Shown: positions 18,608-28,600, counted from the first letter of the stretch. The stretch is 64,000 nucleotides of DNA from Myxococcales bacterium (GCA_020633435.1 JACKDP010000001.1:372001-436000), one strand, 5' to 3'. The notes: generated by a model from the sequence alone, not told the origin. Program-made: numbers and translations.

Positions 18608-19162
18608 TCAGTCCCCGTCGTACTTCGCGCCCTGCGGTTCCTTGGGGTTCGGGGGGTTGGTGCCCTTCAGGGACTTCACGTACGCGGCCACCGCCACCAT
18701 GTCCTGGTGGGAGAGCTGGGACTTCCAGCTGATCATGCCCTTGTCGGGCACGCCGTCGGCGATGACCTTGGCGATGTCGGCCAGCGACCCGCCGTGCAGC
18801 CAGTACTCGTCCGTCAGGTTCGGGCCGACGAGGCCGGCGCCGGTGGCCGTGTGGCAGGCCACGCAGTTCTTGTCGAAGACGCCCTTGCCCGTCGCCACGG
18901 TGGCCTGGTCGGCCAGGGCGGCGGAGAGCTCCTCCTGGGTGAAGCCGGCGCCGCGGGTGTCGCCCGCCCCGGCCGCGGCCATCTCGGCGGCGTACTCCTC
19001 CTGGGGCAGCTCGCCGGGGCCAAAGTGGTACCAGGGCAGGTAGACGAGGGCGAAGGCGATGCTCAGGTAGAACATCATCAGCCACCACCGCGGGAGCGGG
19101 TTGTCGTACTCCTGGATGCCGTCGTAGTCGTGGTCGAGGATCTCGTCCTTCACCTCACTCAC
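18608..19162 (-). CDS. ccoP: cbb3 oxidase subunit CcoP-like with a single c-haem
   Basis: A 184-residue membrane-anchored cytochrome c. The N-terminal DHDYDGIQEYDNPLPRWW is the CcoP signature, followed by a membrane segment (about 28-46) and one haem site, CVACH, with a later Met (KGMISW) as a possible axial ligand. Typical CcoP has two CXXCH sites and about 300 residues; only one is present here. The GTG at 19162 has a GGGGAGGTG site; the longer frame upstream is ccoQ overlap. It overlaps ccoQ by eight bases. It passes electrons from the soluble pool to CcoO. Confidence 0.9.
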   Translation of the reverse strand: MSEVKDEILDHDYDGIQEYDNPLPRWWLMMFYLSIAFALVYLPWYHFGPGELPQEEYAAEMAAAGAGDTRGAGFTQEELSAALADQATVATGKGVFDKNCVACHTATGAGLVGPNLTDEYWLHGGSLADIAKVIADGVPDKGMISWKSQLSHQDMVAVAAYVKSLKGTNPPNPKEPQGAKYDGD

Positions 19163-19331
19163 CGCGCACCTCCCCGTCGTCGAGGGCCATGCGACCGCGC
19201 ATGGCGTAGAACCTGGACGCACCGGGGCGGACGATCCAGGCCAGCATCAGGACGAAGATGGCCACGAACAGCACCACCGCGACGAGCGGGAGCTGCAGCC
19301 ACTCCGTACGGGACAGAATCTCCGCCTTCAT
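19155..19331 (-). CDS. ccoQ: CcoQ/FixQ-like small oxidase subunit
   Basis: A 58-residue protein found by reading the gap between ccoNO and ccoP. It begins MKAEILSRTEWLQLP, has one membrane helix (about 14-34: LPLVAVVLFVAIFVLMLAWI) and a short basic/acidic tail. Size, topology and place in the operon match CcoQ, which stabilises the cbb3 complex. Its ATG overlaps the ccoNO stop as TGATG and its TGA overlaps the start of ccoP, so translation is coupled on both sides. Sequence identity to known CcoQ cannot be judged by eye. Confidence 0.8.
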   Translation of the reverse strand: MKAEILSRTEWLQLPLVAVVLFVAIFVLMLAWIVRPGASRFYAMRGRMALDDGEVRGE

Positions 19332-21478
19332 CACTTGCCTCCCGCGGCCGCCGGGGCCTTCTTGATGTCGGTGCCGAGGCGCTGCAGGTAGGCGATCAGC
19401 GCGACGATCTTCTTGCCACGGATGTCCGGCAGGCCCTGGCTGACGAGGCCGTCGGCGATGGTCGCCGCCTGGGCCTGGGCCATGGCCACCGCCTCCTCCA
19501 CCTCACGGTCGGAGTAGGGGGCGCCGAGCAGGCGGAAGGCCTTGACCTTGGCCTGGGTCAGGTCGAGGTCGAGGGCGTCCTGATACAGCCACGGGTAGCG
19601 CGGCATGATGGACCCCTCGGAGGTCGAGCGCGGGTCCAGCATGTGGTTGTAGTGCCAGAAATCCGGGTACTTGCCGCCCACGCGGTGCAGGTCGGGGCCG
19701 ATGCGCCGCGAGCCGAACTGGAAGGGGCGGTCGTAGATGAACTCGCCGGCCTTGCTGTACTCGCCGTAGCGGACCGTCTCGGCGCGGAACGGGCGGACCA
19801 TCTGGGAGTGGCAGTTGTAGCAGCCCTCCGACACGTAGATGTCGCGGCCCTCCACCTCCAGCGGGGTGTAGGGCTTCACGGAGGCGATGGTCGGCACGTT
19901 GGACTCGATGGCCAGGCTCGGGATGATCTCGAGGGCCCCGCCGATGATGACGGCGACGGTCGTCCAGAGGGTGAACGTCAGGGGGCGGCCCTCCAGCAGG
20001 CGGTGCCACTTGCCATGGGCCTCCAGGGGGCGGGCGGCGAGGGGCGCGGCGCTGGCGCGGGTCGTCGAGGGGCTGCCCGACTTGATGGTCTTGTAGAGGT
20101 TGATGAGCATGAGCACGACGCCGGTGATGTAGAGGGCGCCGCCCAGGCCGCGGACGATGTACATGGGGTTGAGGGTCGGCAGCATGTCCGACCAGGTGCC
20201 GTAGACGAGGCGGCCCTCAGCGTCGAAGGCCTTCCACATCAGGCCCTCGGCGATGCCGGCGACCCACATGCTCATGACGTAGAAGCCGATGCCGACGAGG
20301 CCCAGCCAGAAGTGGGCGGAGGCCATGCGCTGGCTGTGCAGCTTCGTGTTCCACAGCCGCGGCACGAGCCAGTAGAGCATGCCGAAGGTGAAGAGGCCGT
20401 TCCAGCCGAGGGCGCCGCCATGGGCGTGGCCCACCGTCCAGTTGGTGTAGTGGGACAGGGCGTTGACCGACTTGAGGGACATCAGCGGGCCCTCGAAGGT
20501 GGACAGGCCGTAGAAGGTGATGGCGGCCACGAAGAACTTGAGGACGGGGTCGGTGCGCAGCTTGTCCCACGCGCCGCGCAGGGTGAGCAGGCCGTTGATC
20601 ATGCCGCCCCAGCTCGGGGCCAGCAGCATCACCGAGAAGATGGTGCCGAGGGTCTGCGCCCAGTCGGGCAGCGCGGTGTAGAGCAGGTGGTGCGGGCCGG
20701 CCCACAGGTACAGGAACACCAGCCCCCAGAAGTGCACGATGGACAGCCGGTAGCTGTAGACGGGCCGCTCGGCCGCCTTGGGCATGAAGTAGTACATCAG
20801 GCCCAGGAAGGGCGTCGTCAGGAAGAAGGCCACCGCGTTGTGGCCATACCACCACTGCACGAGGGCGTCCTGGACGCCGGCGAAGACCGAGTAGCTCTTC
20901 GTCAGCGAGACCGGCAGGGCCAGCGAGTTGACGACGTGCAGCAGCGCCACCGCGATGATGGAGGCGATGTAGAACCACACCGCCACGTACAGGTGACGCT
21001 CACGGCGCTTCGCCAGGGTGCCGAAGAAGTTGATGGCGTAGGCGATCCAGACGACGGCGATGGCCACGTCGATGGGCCACTCGAGCTCCGCGTACTCTTT
21101 GCTGGTGGTGATGCCGGCCAGGAACGTGACCGCGGCGCTCACGATGATGAGCTGCCAGCCCCAGAAGTGGAACTTCGACAGCTTGTCGGAGAAGAGCCGG
21201 GCCTTCATGAGCCGCTGCACCGAGTAGTAGGTGCCGGCGAAGATGGCGTTGCCCACGAACGCGAAGATGACCGCGTTGGTGTGCAGGGGGCGCAGCCGAC
21301 CGAAGGTCAGCCACGGCACGTCGAAGTTGAGCTGGCGCGCGACGAGCTGGAAGGCCGCCAGCAGGCCCACCAGCATGCCAATCAGGCCCCAGAAGGCCGT
21401 CGCCACCGCGAACTTGCGGACGATGGCGTCATCGTACTCGAACTCCTCCATCGGGAGGTCGGCGGCGGGGGCGGTCAT
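19331..21478 (-). CDS. ccoNO: Fused cbb3 cytochrome oxidase subunits I and II (CcoN-CcoO)
   Basis: A 715-residue fusion. Residues about 1-475 are CcoN, the haem-copper catalytic subunit with about 12 membrane helices: RPLHTNAVIFAF, KFHFWGWQ, EYAELEWPIDV, QWWYGHNAVAFF, AGPHHLLYTALPDWAQ and NWTVGHAHGGALGWNG supply the expected His ligands. A linker (about 480-515) leads to CcoO with a membrane anchor and one c-haem at GCYNCHSQMVRP; RVGGKYPDFWHYNHM and IMPRYPWL are CcoO signatures. Separate ccoN and ccoO are usual; fusions are known in some lineages. It overlaps ccoS by four bases and ccoQ by one. Confidence 0.96.
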   Translation of the reverse strand: MTAPAADLPMEEFEYDDAIVRKFAVATAFWGLIGMLVGLLAAFQLVARQLNFDVPWLTFGRLRPLHTNAVIFAFVGNAIFAGTYYSVQRLMKARLFSDKLSKFHFWGWQLIIVSAAVTFLAGITTSKEYAELEWPIDVAIAVVWIAYAINFFGTLAKRRERHLYVAVWFYIASIIAVALLHVVNSLALPVSLTKSYSVFAGVQDALVQWWYGHNAVAFFLTTPFLGLMYYFMPKAAERPVYSYRLSIVHFWGLVFLYLWAGPHHLLYTALPDWAQTLGTIFSVMLLAPSWGGMINGLLTLRGAWDKLRTDPVLKFFVAAITFYGLSTFEGPLMSLKSVNALSHYTNWTVGHAHGGALGWNGLFTFGMLYWLVPRLWNTKLHSQRMASAHFWLGLVGIGFYVMSMWVAGIAEGLMWKAFDAEGRLVYGTWSDMLPTLNPMYIVRGLGGALYITGVVLMLINLYKTIKSGSPSTTRASAAPLAARPLEAHGKWHRLLEGRPLTFTLWTTVAVIIGGALEIIPSLAIESNVPTIASVKPYTPLEVEGRDIYVSEGCYNCHSQMVRPFRAETVRYGEYSKAGEFIYDRPFQFGSRRIGPDLHRVGGKYPDFWHYNHMLDPRSTSEGSIMPRYPWLYQDALDLDLTQAKVKAFRLLGAPYSDREVEEAVAMAQAQAATIADGLVSQGLPDIRGKKIVALIAYLQRLGTDIKKAPAAAGGK

Positions 21479-21639
21479 CGGATCTCCTTGCGGGCGGGGG
21501 GTACGTCGTCGAGCAGCACCCGGTAGGCCGGGGTGTCGAGGTCGTCGAACTGGCCGTCTCGGGCCGCCCAGGCGAACACCAGGACGGCCGCGAGGACGAA
21601 CCCGAGCGCGACAGGCAGCAGGATGAACAAGATCTCCAT
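21475..21639 (-). CDS. ccoS: cbb3 oxidase assembly protein CcoS
   Basis: A 54-residue membrane protein, MEILFILLPVALGFVLAAVL followed by DGQFDDLDTPAYRVL, the CcoS signature. CcoS is needed to insert cofactors into CcoN. It is the first gene of the operon and its stop overlaps the ccoNO start (ATGA). A GAGGAG site lies about 14 bases upstream, and a sigma-54 promoter lies at 21680-21694. Confidence 0.92.
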   Translation of the reverse strand: MEILFILLPVALGFVLAAVLVFAWAARDGQFDDLDTPAYRVLLDDVPPARKEIR

Positions 21640-21679
21640 GGGAGGGCGGGCTCCTCTACTCCAGACGCGGCCCCCTTCG

Positions 21680-21694
21680 GCAAAGGCTGTGCCA
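21680..21694 (-). promoter_or_regulatory. Sigma-54 (RpoN) promoter of the cbb3/hemN operon
   Basis: Read on the minus strand the site is TGGCAC-AGCCT-TTGC, which matches the -24/-12 core (TGGCAC-N5-TTGC) at all ten core positions. It lies in the non-coding gap before ccoS, in the right orientation; predicted transcription would start near 21668, leaving a leader of about 29 bases with a ribosome site. Nothing like an FNR/Anr box (TTGAT-N4-ATCAA) is visible in 21640-21850. The activator encoded at 10793-12163 is the obvious candidate partner. Confidence 0.65.
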
Positions 21695-21850
21695 GCGGCC
21701 TGCCATGCGGGTCGTCGCCGTTCCACCCCGCCGTTTCCGGGCCCTTTGGTACGTCCTGGTAACGAGCGTCCGGGATGGGTGACGGCGCGACCGGGGGTGC
21801 GAGGCGTGGCAGGATGCCGCACGATGCGGCCATCTGGTGGGGGGAGGCGG

Positions 21851-22834
21851 ATGCGACGACTGGCGCTGGTGGTGGTGTGCGTGGGCTGCGGCGAGGCCCC
21901 GCCCCCGGGCCCCCCCGGGCCGCTCCCGCCTGTGGCCCTGCTGGGGCAGGCGGGCGTCGTCGAGACGGACGACGGGGCGCTGCCGCGCTACGACGCCGAT
22001 CACCGGCCCGTGCTGCGGGTGGACGGCCCGCCCGGCGACTGGACGCTGCGGGTCCGCGGGCCCTCGGGGGCGAGCACGCTGGCCCTGGCGCCGCGGACGC
22101 TCGCCGGGGCCCGCTTCCTGGACGCGCAGGCGCCCTCGACGCCGGCCCCGACCGGGCCGGTCACCCTGGCGCTGGTCGTGGGCGGGGCGGAGACGCTGAC
22201 GTGGCGGGCGGTCTGGGGGCCGGCGCCCGCCCCCGGCCCGGCCCTGGTGGAGGCCCGCGCGCGGCTGGCGCGGGGCGAGGCGGACGCCGCCGTCGCCGTG
22301 CTCGGGGACGTGGCCCGGCTGCCACGCGCCGATCAGCCCGGCGCCCTGGTGGTCATCGCCCGGGCGCGGCAGGCGGCCGGGCAGCCCGCCCAAGCGGAGG
22401 CGGCGTGGGTGGCCTGCGCCGACGCCGCCGACGGGGCGCGCCTGCCGTCGGCGGCCCTGGCCTGCGCGCGCGCGGCGGCGTCGCAGGCCCGGGCGCTGGG
22501 GCGGGTGGCGGCCGCCGCGGCGCTGCTCGACCGGGCGGAGCGCCAGGCCCGGCGCGTCGCGGACGCGGCGACGCTCGCGGCCCTCGCCGCCGACCGCTGC
22601 GCGCTGGCCCCGGCCGATGGGCCGTGCGAGGACGCCGTGGCGGGCGCCCTGGCGACCGGCGACGCGACCAGGCTGGCCCGCGCGCGCCTGGCCCTCGCCG
22701 CGTGGCGGCTGCGGCAGGGTCAGGGGCCCGCGGCCCGGGCGCTGGTGGAGGCGGCCGCGGCCGAGCCGGCCGGCCTCACCGACGAAATCCGTCGTGAGAT
22801 CGAGCGGTTGCGCCAGGCCACCGGGCCCGGCTGA
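21851..22834 (+). CDS. Hypothetical lipoprotein or secreted protein with TPR-like helical region
   Basis: A 327-residue protein with a short hydrophobic N-terminus and Cys13 (VVVCVGC) that could be a lipidation site, although Cys at the -3 position is unusual. Residues 20-130 are Pro/Gly-rich and beta-like (GDWTLRVRGPSG); 135-320 is Ala-rich helical repeats like TPR units (ALVEARARLARGEADAAVAVL). A GGGGAGG site precedes the ATG at 21851. It is divergent from ccoS and convergent with trmB (7-base gap). Function not recognised. Confidence 0.7.
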   Translation: MRRLALVVVCVGCGEAPPPGPPGPLPPVALLGQAGVVETDDGALPRYDADHRPVLRVDGPPGDWTLRVRGPSGASTLALAPRTLAGARFLDAQAPSTPAPTGPVTLALVVGGAETLTWRAVWGPAPAPGPALVEARARLARGEADAAVAVLGDVARLPRADQPGALVVIARARQAAGQPAQAEAAWVACADAADGARLPSAALACARAAASQARALGRVAAAAALLDRAERQARRVADAATLAALAADRCALAPADGPCEDAVAGALATGDATRLARARLALAAWRLRQGQGPAARALVEAAAAEPAGLTDEIRREIERLRQATGPG

Positions 22835-22841
22835 CGGGGCG

Positions 22842-23513
22842 TCAGCCCTGGCGGGTGTAGTGGAAGCGGTGGATGGGCAGGCCGGTGCGCACGCAGCGGA
22901 CCTCGCGGAACGTCAGGGGCAGATCATCGACGCCGAACGTCGTCCGGTCGCCGAAGGCCGGCACGGCCGCCAGGGACTCGTCGATCTCGGCCGCGATGTC
23001 GGCCACGTCCGACTTCACCCAGACGCGGCCCCCCGGGGCGAGCAGCTCGGCGAGCTGGGCGGCGAAGGGCCCCTGCACGAGGCGGCGCTTGTGGTGGCGC
23101 TTCTTCCACCAGGGATCGGGGAAGTTGATGAAGACGGCCTGCAGGCTGCCGGGCTGGAAGAGCGCCGGCGTCGCGGCCCGGGCGTCGGCCCAGACGATGC
23201 GCACGTTCTCGGGGCCGTGGGCGCTCAGCAGGTGGTGCAGGCGCCAGGCGAACCGGCGGCTGACCTCGATGCCCACATGGTCGTGGTCGGGCCAGGCGCG
23301 GGCCAGCTCGGAGAGGAACTTGCCGCGGTTGAAGCCGATCTCCAGCGTCAGCGGGGCCTCGCGCCCGAAGGTGGCGGGCCAGCTCCAGGGCAGGGCGTCG
23401 GGCGAGACCGCCACGTCGTAGCCGCCCCGGTCGTGGTCACCGAAGAGGCGGGCGTTGAGCAGCGGGCCGTCGCCCTCGGGGCGGGCGGCCATGGGTCCAC
23501 GGACGCGGGGCAT
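22842..23513 (-). CDS. trmB: tRNA (guanine-N7-)-methyltransferase
   Basis: A 223-residue SAM-dependent enzyme that methylates G46 in the tRNA variable loop. The SAM site is LEIGFNRGKFL, and the family hallmark is FPDPWWKKRHHKRR. The C-terminal TGLPIHRFHY is also conserved. Start ATG 23513; an internal ATG at 23495 is an alternative. It is downstream of a small membrane protein and recJ on the same strand, separated by 27 bases, so it may be co-transcribed with them. Confidence 0.93.
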   Translation of the reverse strand: MPRVRGPMAARPEGDGPLLNARLFGDHDRGGYDVAVSPDALPWSWPATFGREAPLTLEIGFNRGKFLSELARAWPDHDHVGIEVSRRFAWRLHHLLSAHGPENVRIVWADARAATPALFQPGSLQAVFINFPDPWWKKRHHKRRLVQGPFAAQLAELLAPGGRVWVKSDVADIAAEIDESLAAVPAFGDRTTFGVDDLPLTFREVRCVRTGLPIHRFHYTRQG

Positions 23514-23540
23514 GGTACTTCTCCGGGAAACCGCGTGAGA

Positions 23541-23771
23541 TCAGTGGGTTGCGGGCGCGGCATCCGGGGCACGGACGGCCGCGTCCGGCAGCACCAGGTC
23601 CGGGTCGTGGACGAGCTGCTGCAGGAAGCCGGCGGTGTTGTCGCCCATGCTGGTCTTGTAGACCAGCACGATGATGAGGGCGATGGCCACGACGGCCAGC
23701 ATGATGAGGCCCCGGCGGGGGTCGGGGCGCGCGAGGTCCGCGGCGCGGACGCGGCTGCGGTGGCGAGGCAT
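23541..23771 (-). CDS. Small single-pass membrane protein, function unknown
   Basis: A 76-residue protein with a basic N-terminus (MPRHRSRVRAADLARP), one membrane helix (about 22-41) and a short acidic C-terminal tail outside. The ATG overlaps the recJ stop as TGATG, so it is translationally coupled to recJ. The charge pattern predicts the N-terminus inside. No family recognised. Confidence 0.65.
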   Translation of the reverse strand: MPRHRSRVRAADLARPDPRRGLIMLAVVAIALIIVLVYKTSMGDNTAGFLQQLVHDPDLVLPDAAVRAPDAAPATH

Positions 23772-25492
23772 CAGGGCTCCGAGGGGCGCAGGTCCTTGAG
23801 GTCGAGCACGAGGCGGCGGGTGCCGCGGAACGTCTCCATGCGGGGGGAGAACAGCAGGTCCAGGGGGCCGCGCGTCTGCTCGAGGGCGGCCTCCATGCCC
23901 CAGCCGATGGCCTCGCAGGGGCCGGCCGTGCCGAAGACGTCGATCTTGAGGTGGCCGCCGCGCAGGGGGCGGCCGCGGCCGCGCACGCCCCGCGCGACCA
24001 GCCGCACCGCCGGGTTGGCGTGGCCGAAGGGGCCGAGGGCCTCCAGGCCGGCGACGTCGGCGGGCCCGATCTGGTCGAGGGCCACCTCGGCGTCGGCCTC
24101 GAGGTCGGGGGGGCCGGTGATCTCGACCTGGGTGCTGACGGCCGCGTTGAGCGCCGCGCGGAAGGCCAGCAGCGAGTCCTCGTCGAGGGCGAGGCCGGCC
24201 GCGCCGACGTGGCCGCCGTAGCGCTGCAGGTGGCTGGCGCAGTCGTCGAGGGCGCGCTTGATGTTCACGGCCGGCACGCTGCGGGCGCTGCCCTTCCAGG
24301 AGGTGCCGTCCCGGGCCAGCAGGATGGCGGGCCGGTGGAACTTCTCGACGAGGCGGGAGGCCACGATGCCCACGACGCCGGGGTGCCAGTCGGGGCTCTC
24401 CAGGACGAGGGCCGAGCCCTCCAGCAAGGTGGAGTCCCCCTCGACGCGGGCCACGGCCTCGTCGGCGATGCGGCGCTCGATGGCGCGGCGCTCCTGGTTC
24501 TGGGCCTCCAGCAAGGCGGCCAGCTGGCGGGCGGCGCCGGCGTCGTCGCCCACCAGCAGGCGCAGGCCCACGGCGGCGTCGGCCAGGCGGCCGGCGGCGT
24601 TGATGCGCGGCCCCAGGCGGAAGCCCAGGTCGCGGGCGGTGAGGGCCTCGGGGCGGACCTGGGAGACGTCCATCAGCGCGGCCAGGCCGAGGCGCGGGCG
24701 GCGCTGCAGCAGCCCGACGCCGTGGCGCACGAGCGCGCGGTTCACGCCCTGGAGGGGCGCCACGTCGGCCACGGTGCCCAGGGCCACCAGATCGAGGTAG
24801 TGGTCGGGGCGGGGCGGCGGGCCGTCGTACCAGGGGGCGTCGCGGAGCTGGCGGCGCAGCTCGACGAGCAGCATGAAGACGACGCCCACCGCCGCGAGGC
24901 CGGTGTCGGGGAAGCGGCAGCCCGACCGGTGCGGGTTGAGGTGGGCGAAGGCGGCGGGCTCGGGATCGCTGACCTGGTGGTGGTCGACGACGATGACGTC
25001 CAGGCCACGGGCCGTCGCGTGGCCCACCTCGCGGATGGCCGAGGAGCCGTTGTCGACGGTGACGAGGACGCGGGTGCCCGTGTCGGCCAGGTGGTCGATG
25101 GCCTCCAGGTTCAGGCCGTAGCCCTCGGTGAGGCGCTGGGGGATGTAGACGTCGAGCTCGACGCCCAGCACGTCGCGGCAGAAGAGCCAGAGCGTGGCCG
25201 AGCTGGTGACGCCGTCCACGTCGTAGTCGCCGTAGATCGTCACCTTCTCGCGGCGCCGGATGGCGGTGAGCAGGCGCTCGGCGGCCCGGGCGATGTCGGC
25301 CATGAGGCCGGGATCGGGCATGTCGCCGAGGCGGGCGGCCAGGAAGCGGCTGGCGTCGTCGGCGTCGTCGAGGCCGCGGGCCAGGAGCACCCGGGCCACG
25401 AGGGGCGAGGTGCCGGCGCGCTCCGCGAGGCGGACGGCGGCCCCGTCGTCCACCTGGTGGACCACCCAGCGACGCTGGACGTGCTCCGACAT
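23771..25492 (-). CDS. recJ: Single-stranded-DNA-specific exonuclease RecJ
   Basis: A 573-residue DHH-family 5'-3' exonuclease for recombination and mismatch repair. Metal-binding motifs are YGDYDVDGVTS (I), VTVDNGSSA (II, where many homologues have D-C/T-G), VVDHHQ (III) and a later LGTVADVAPL (IV); the DHHA1 region contains GHVGAAGLAL. The length fits. A GAAGGAGCGGC site precedes the ATG. The downstream 76-residue gene and trmB follow on the same strand. Confidence 0.94.
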   Translation of the reverse strand: MSEHVQRRWVVHQVDDGAAVRLAERAGTSPLVARVLLARGLDDADDASRFLAARLGDMPDPGLMADIARAAERLLTAIRRREKVTIYGDYDVDGVTSSATLWLFCRDVLGVELDVYIPQRLTEGYGLNLEAIDHLADTGTRVLVTVDNGSSAIREVGHATARGLDVIVVDHHQVSDPEPAAFAHLNPHRSGCRFPDTGLAAVGVVFMLLVELRRQLRDAPWYDGPPPRPDHYLDLVALGTVADVAPLQGVNRALVRHGVGLLQRRPRLGLAALMDVSQVRPEALTARDLGFRLGPRINAAGRLADAAVGLRLLVGDDAGAARQLAALLEAQNQERRAIERRIADEAVARVEGDSTLLEGSALVLESPDWHPGVVGIVASRLVEKFHRPAILLARDGTSWKGSARSVPAVNIKRALDDCASHLQRYGGHVGAAGLALDEDSLLAFRAALNAAVSTQVEITGPPDLEADAEVALDQIGPADVAGLEALGPFGHANPAVRLVARGVRGRGRPLRGGHLKIDVFGTAGPCEAIGWGMEAALEQTRGPLDLLFSPRMETFRGTRRLVLDLKDLRPSEP

Positions 25493-25555
25493 GCCGCTCC
25501 TTCGCCCTCGTCCACCCGGACCCGGTTGCCCGGCGGGGGGCGGATCTTATCAGGC

Positions 25556-25579
25556 TCGGGCCCGCGGCGGGAGGCCCGA
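25556..25579. repeat. Perfect 7-bp inverted repeat in the recJ/lipoprotein gap
   Basis: TCGGGCC at 25556-25562 and GGCCCGA at 25573-25579 flank a 10-base centre in the 186-base divergent region. It could be an operator or a hairpin in either transcript. Inverted repeats of this length are not rare at this GC content. Confidence 0.3.
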
Positions 25580-25678
25580 AGCCCGCAGAATCCCGTCGTG
25601 GGTCGACGGCGGCGGAGGGGCTTCCCGTGCGTGGCGCCGCCCCGGTATATGGTGAGCGGCACCGAGGGAGGGTCGGGG

Positions 25679-28600
25679 ATGACGCGTCGCAACACTCGCA
25701 GCCGGGGGTGGGCTCTGTCCGCCGGCCTGGCCATTCTGGCGCTGGGGCCCGCGGTGGGCTGTGATGACGGCGACGGGGGCGGCATCACCGTCATCCCCGG
25801 TCGCGACGGGGCCATCGACGCGACGGTGGACGCCGCCGTCGACGCCCGCCCCGCCGACATGGCCCTGCCCCCGCGGGACGCCGCCCCGCCGGCCCCCGAC
25901 GCCGCCCCCGCCGACGCGGCGCTCCCCGACCAGGGGCCCGACGCCGGCCCCGTCATCGAGTGCGCCAACGGCCAGGACGACGACGGCGACGGCCGCACCG
26001 ACTACCCCGAGGATCCCGGCTGCGAGGGCCCGGCCGACCTGACCGAGGCCGATCCGGCCACCCCGGCCTGCCGCAACGGCCTGGATGATGACGGCGATGG
26101 CCTGACCGACCACCCCGACGACCCGGGCTGCGCCAGCCCCGACGATCCCAGCGAGGCCAGCGCGTGCGGCGAGCACGTGGTGCAGGACATCAGCGCCGTG
26201 CGCCGCGTCGAGGGCACCACCGTCGGGCGCCCCGCGGTGCTCTCGGCCTGCCGCAACAACCTGGCCCCCGAGGCGATCTTCCTGTTCACGCTGCGCGAGT
26301 CGGTGGAGCGGCTGCACTTCGACACCGCCGGCACCGGGTTCGACACCCTGCTGCAGGTGCGCCGCGTCTGCGAGGACGACGCCTCCGAGGTGGCGTGCAA
26401 CGACGACGCCCGCCCGGGCGAGCGCACGAGCGCCATCGACCTGGATCGGCCGGCCCGCGGCGACTACTACGTGGTGCTCGATGGCTTCCGCGAGGAGCAG
26501 GGGCCCTTCGTCCTCAACATCCGCGCGTCGGTGCGCGACGGCGCCCCCTGCCCCGCCGGCGAGGGGCCGGTGCAGTGCCGCGCGGGGGCGCTCTGCGTCG
26601 ACGGCGTGTGCGCCGCGGCCGCCTGCGCCAACGGGCGCGACGACGACGGCGACGGCCGCAGCGACTACCCCGAGGATCCGGGCTGCACGGCGGTGGATGA
26701 CGACGACGAGACGTCCCCCGATCCGCTGCCCCAGTGCGCCGACGGCGTGGACAACGACCGCAACGGCCAGACGGACTTCCCCGCCGACGCCAACTGCGAC
26801 GACGCCGCCGATGACGAGGAGGCCCGCCCGCCTCAGTGTCGCGACGGCATCGACAACGACGGCGACGGGCTCGTGGATCTGGCCGATCCCGGCTGCCAGG
26901 GAAATCCCGATTACTTCAGTGAATTCAACATCGAAGCGTGTCGGGACGGGGCCGACAACGACGAGGACGGCCTCGTCGATCACCCCAACGACCCGGGCTG
27001 CGAGAGCCCGATCGACCCGGACGAGGCCGATCCCGATCCCCTGCCGGCCTGCTCGGATGGCGTCGACAACGACGGCGATGGCGACACCGACTACCCGAAC
27101 GACGCGGCGAGCTGCCTGTGGGCGGCCGATCCCACCGAGGACGACCCCTGCCCGCGGCGGGAGCCGACGGAGATCACGGGCCTGGCGGACGCCCGGGGCA
27201 ACACGACGGGCGGCCTGAACGACTTCGCGCCCGAGTGCCGGCGCAACAGCGGCGCCGAGGACGTGCTGCTGTGGCGGGTGGCCGAGGGGCGCGCCCTCTC
27301 GGGCCTCACCCTCTCCACCCGGGGCAGCGACTTCGACACGGTGCTCTCGGTGCGCGACCGCTGCGGGGCCGACGAGGACGTGGCCTGCAACGACAACGGC
27401 GGGCCCCTCGGCACCTCGTTCATCCGCCTCGGGCCCCAGGCCGCCGGGACGGACCTGTGGATCTTCGTGGACGGCGCGTTCGCCCAGGCCCAGGGCATCT
27501 GGCGCCTGAGCGTCACGGCGGAGCTGGCCGAGGGCTCGGACTGCTCGGGGCGGGGCGCGTGGATCTGCGGTCCGGGCCTCGCCTGCCGGGACGGGGCCGG
27601 GGGCCAGCGCTGCGCCCCGGCGGCCTGCGCCAACGGCCGCGACGACGACGGCGACGGCGTGACCGACTTCCCCGAGGAGCCCGGCTGCGACAGCCCGAGC
27701 GACGATGACGAGGCCGATCCGGCGCTGCCCCAGGCGTGCAGCAACGGCGTCGACGACGACGGCGACGGCGCCATCGACTTCCCGGCGGACGACCGGTGCA
27801 CCTTCGCGGCCGATCCCTTCGAGGGGCCCGACTGCCGCGACGGCATCGACAACGACGGCGACGGCACCCTCGACTACGACCGCGACGGCGACGGCTTCCG
27901 CGACCGCAACGGCGACACCGGCTGCGCCTGCGACGACGACCCCACCGAGGAGGTGGACCCGCAGTGCGCCGACGGCTGCGACAACGACCGCGACGGCCTC
28001 ATCGACCTGGAGGATCCGGGCTGCAACGGCGACCCGACCCAGAACAACGAGTTCAACGTGGCCCAGTGCCGCGACGGCATCGACAACAACCAGGACGGCA
28101 ACATCGACTACCCGCGGGATCCCGGCTGCACCAGCCGCAACGACCCGCTGGAGGAGACGCGCGACCCGCTGCCGGCGTGCGCGGACGGGGTCGACAACGA
28201 CGGCGACGGGCGCGTCGACTTCCGCGAGGACGGCCAGGGCGACGACGGCTGCCTGTCGGCGGCCGACCCCGACGAGCTGGGGGCCTGCGACGGCGACGTG
28301 GAGATGTTCCCCGACGACGGCATCCTCGAGGGCAACACTGCACAGAGCCTGGACAACCATGACGGCACCTGCCGCCCGGGGGAGGCGCCGGACGTGATGC
28401 GCGTGGCCCGGGTGCCCTACCGCGCCCGCGTGACCATCAGCAGCGAGGGCAGCGGCTTCGACACCGTCGTCTACGCCCGCAGCGCGTGCGCCCCGCAGAC
28501 GGAGTGCCCGGTGGCGCCGCCGCCCGGGGGCGACCCCATGGACGCGGGCGTGGTGGACGCGGGCGTGGTGGACGCGGCTGTCGTGGACGCCGGCCCGGCG

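Noticed and set aside
23951..25678. Long plus-strand open frame upstream of the 1075-residue lipoprotein
   Set aside because: It is antisense to recJ and reads as an Ala/Gly/His-rich shadow; the lipoprotein starts at 25679 with its own ribosome site and signal peptide.
25550..28360. A 936-residue minus-strand open frame opposite the repeat lipoprotein
   Set aside because: Val/Ala-rich antisense shadow of the DGD repeats.
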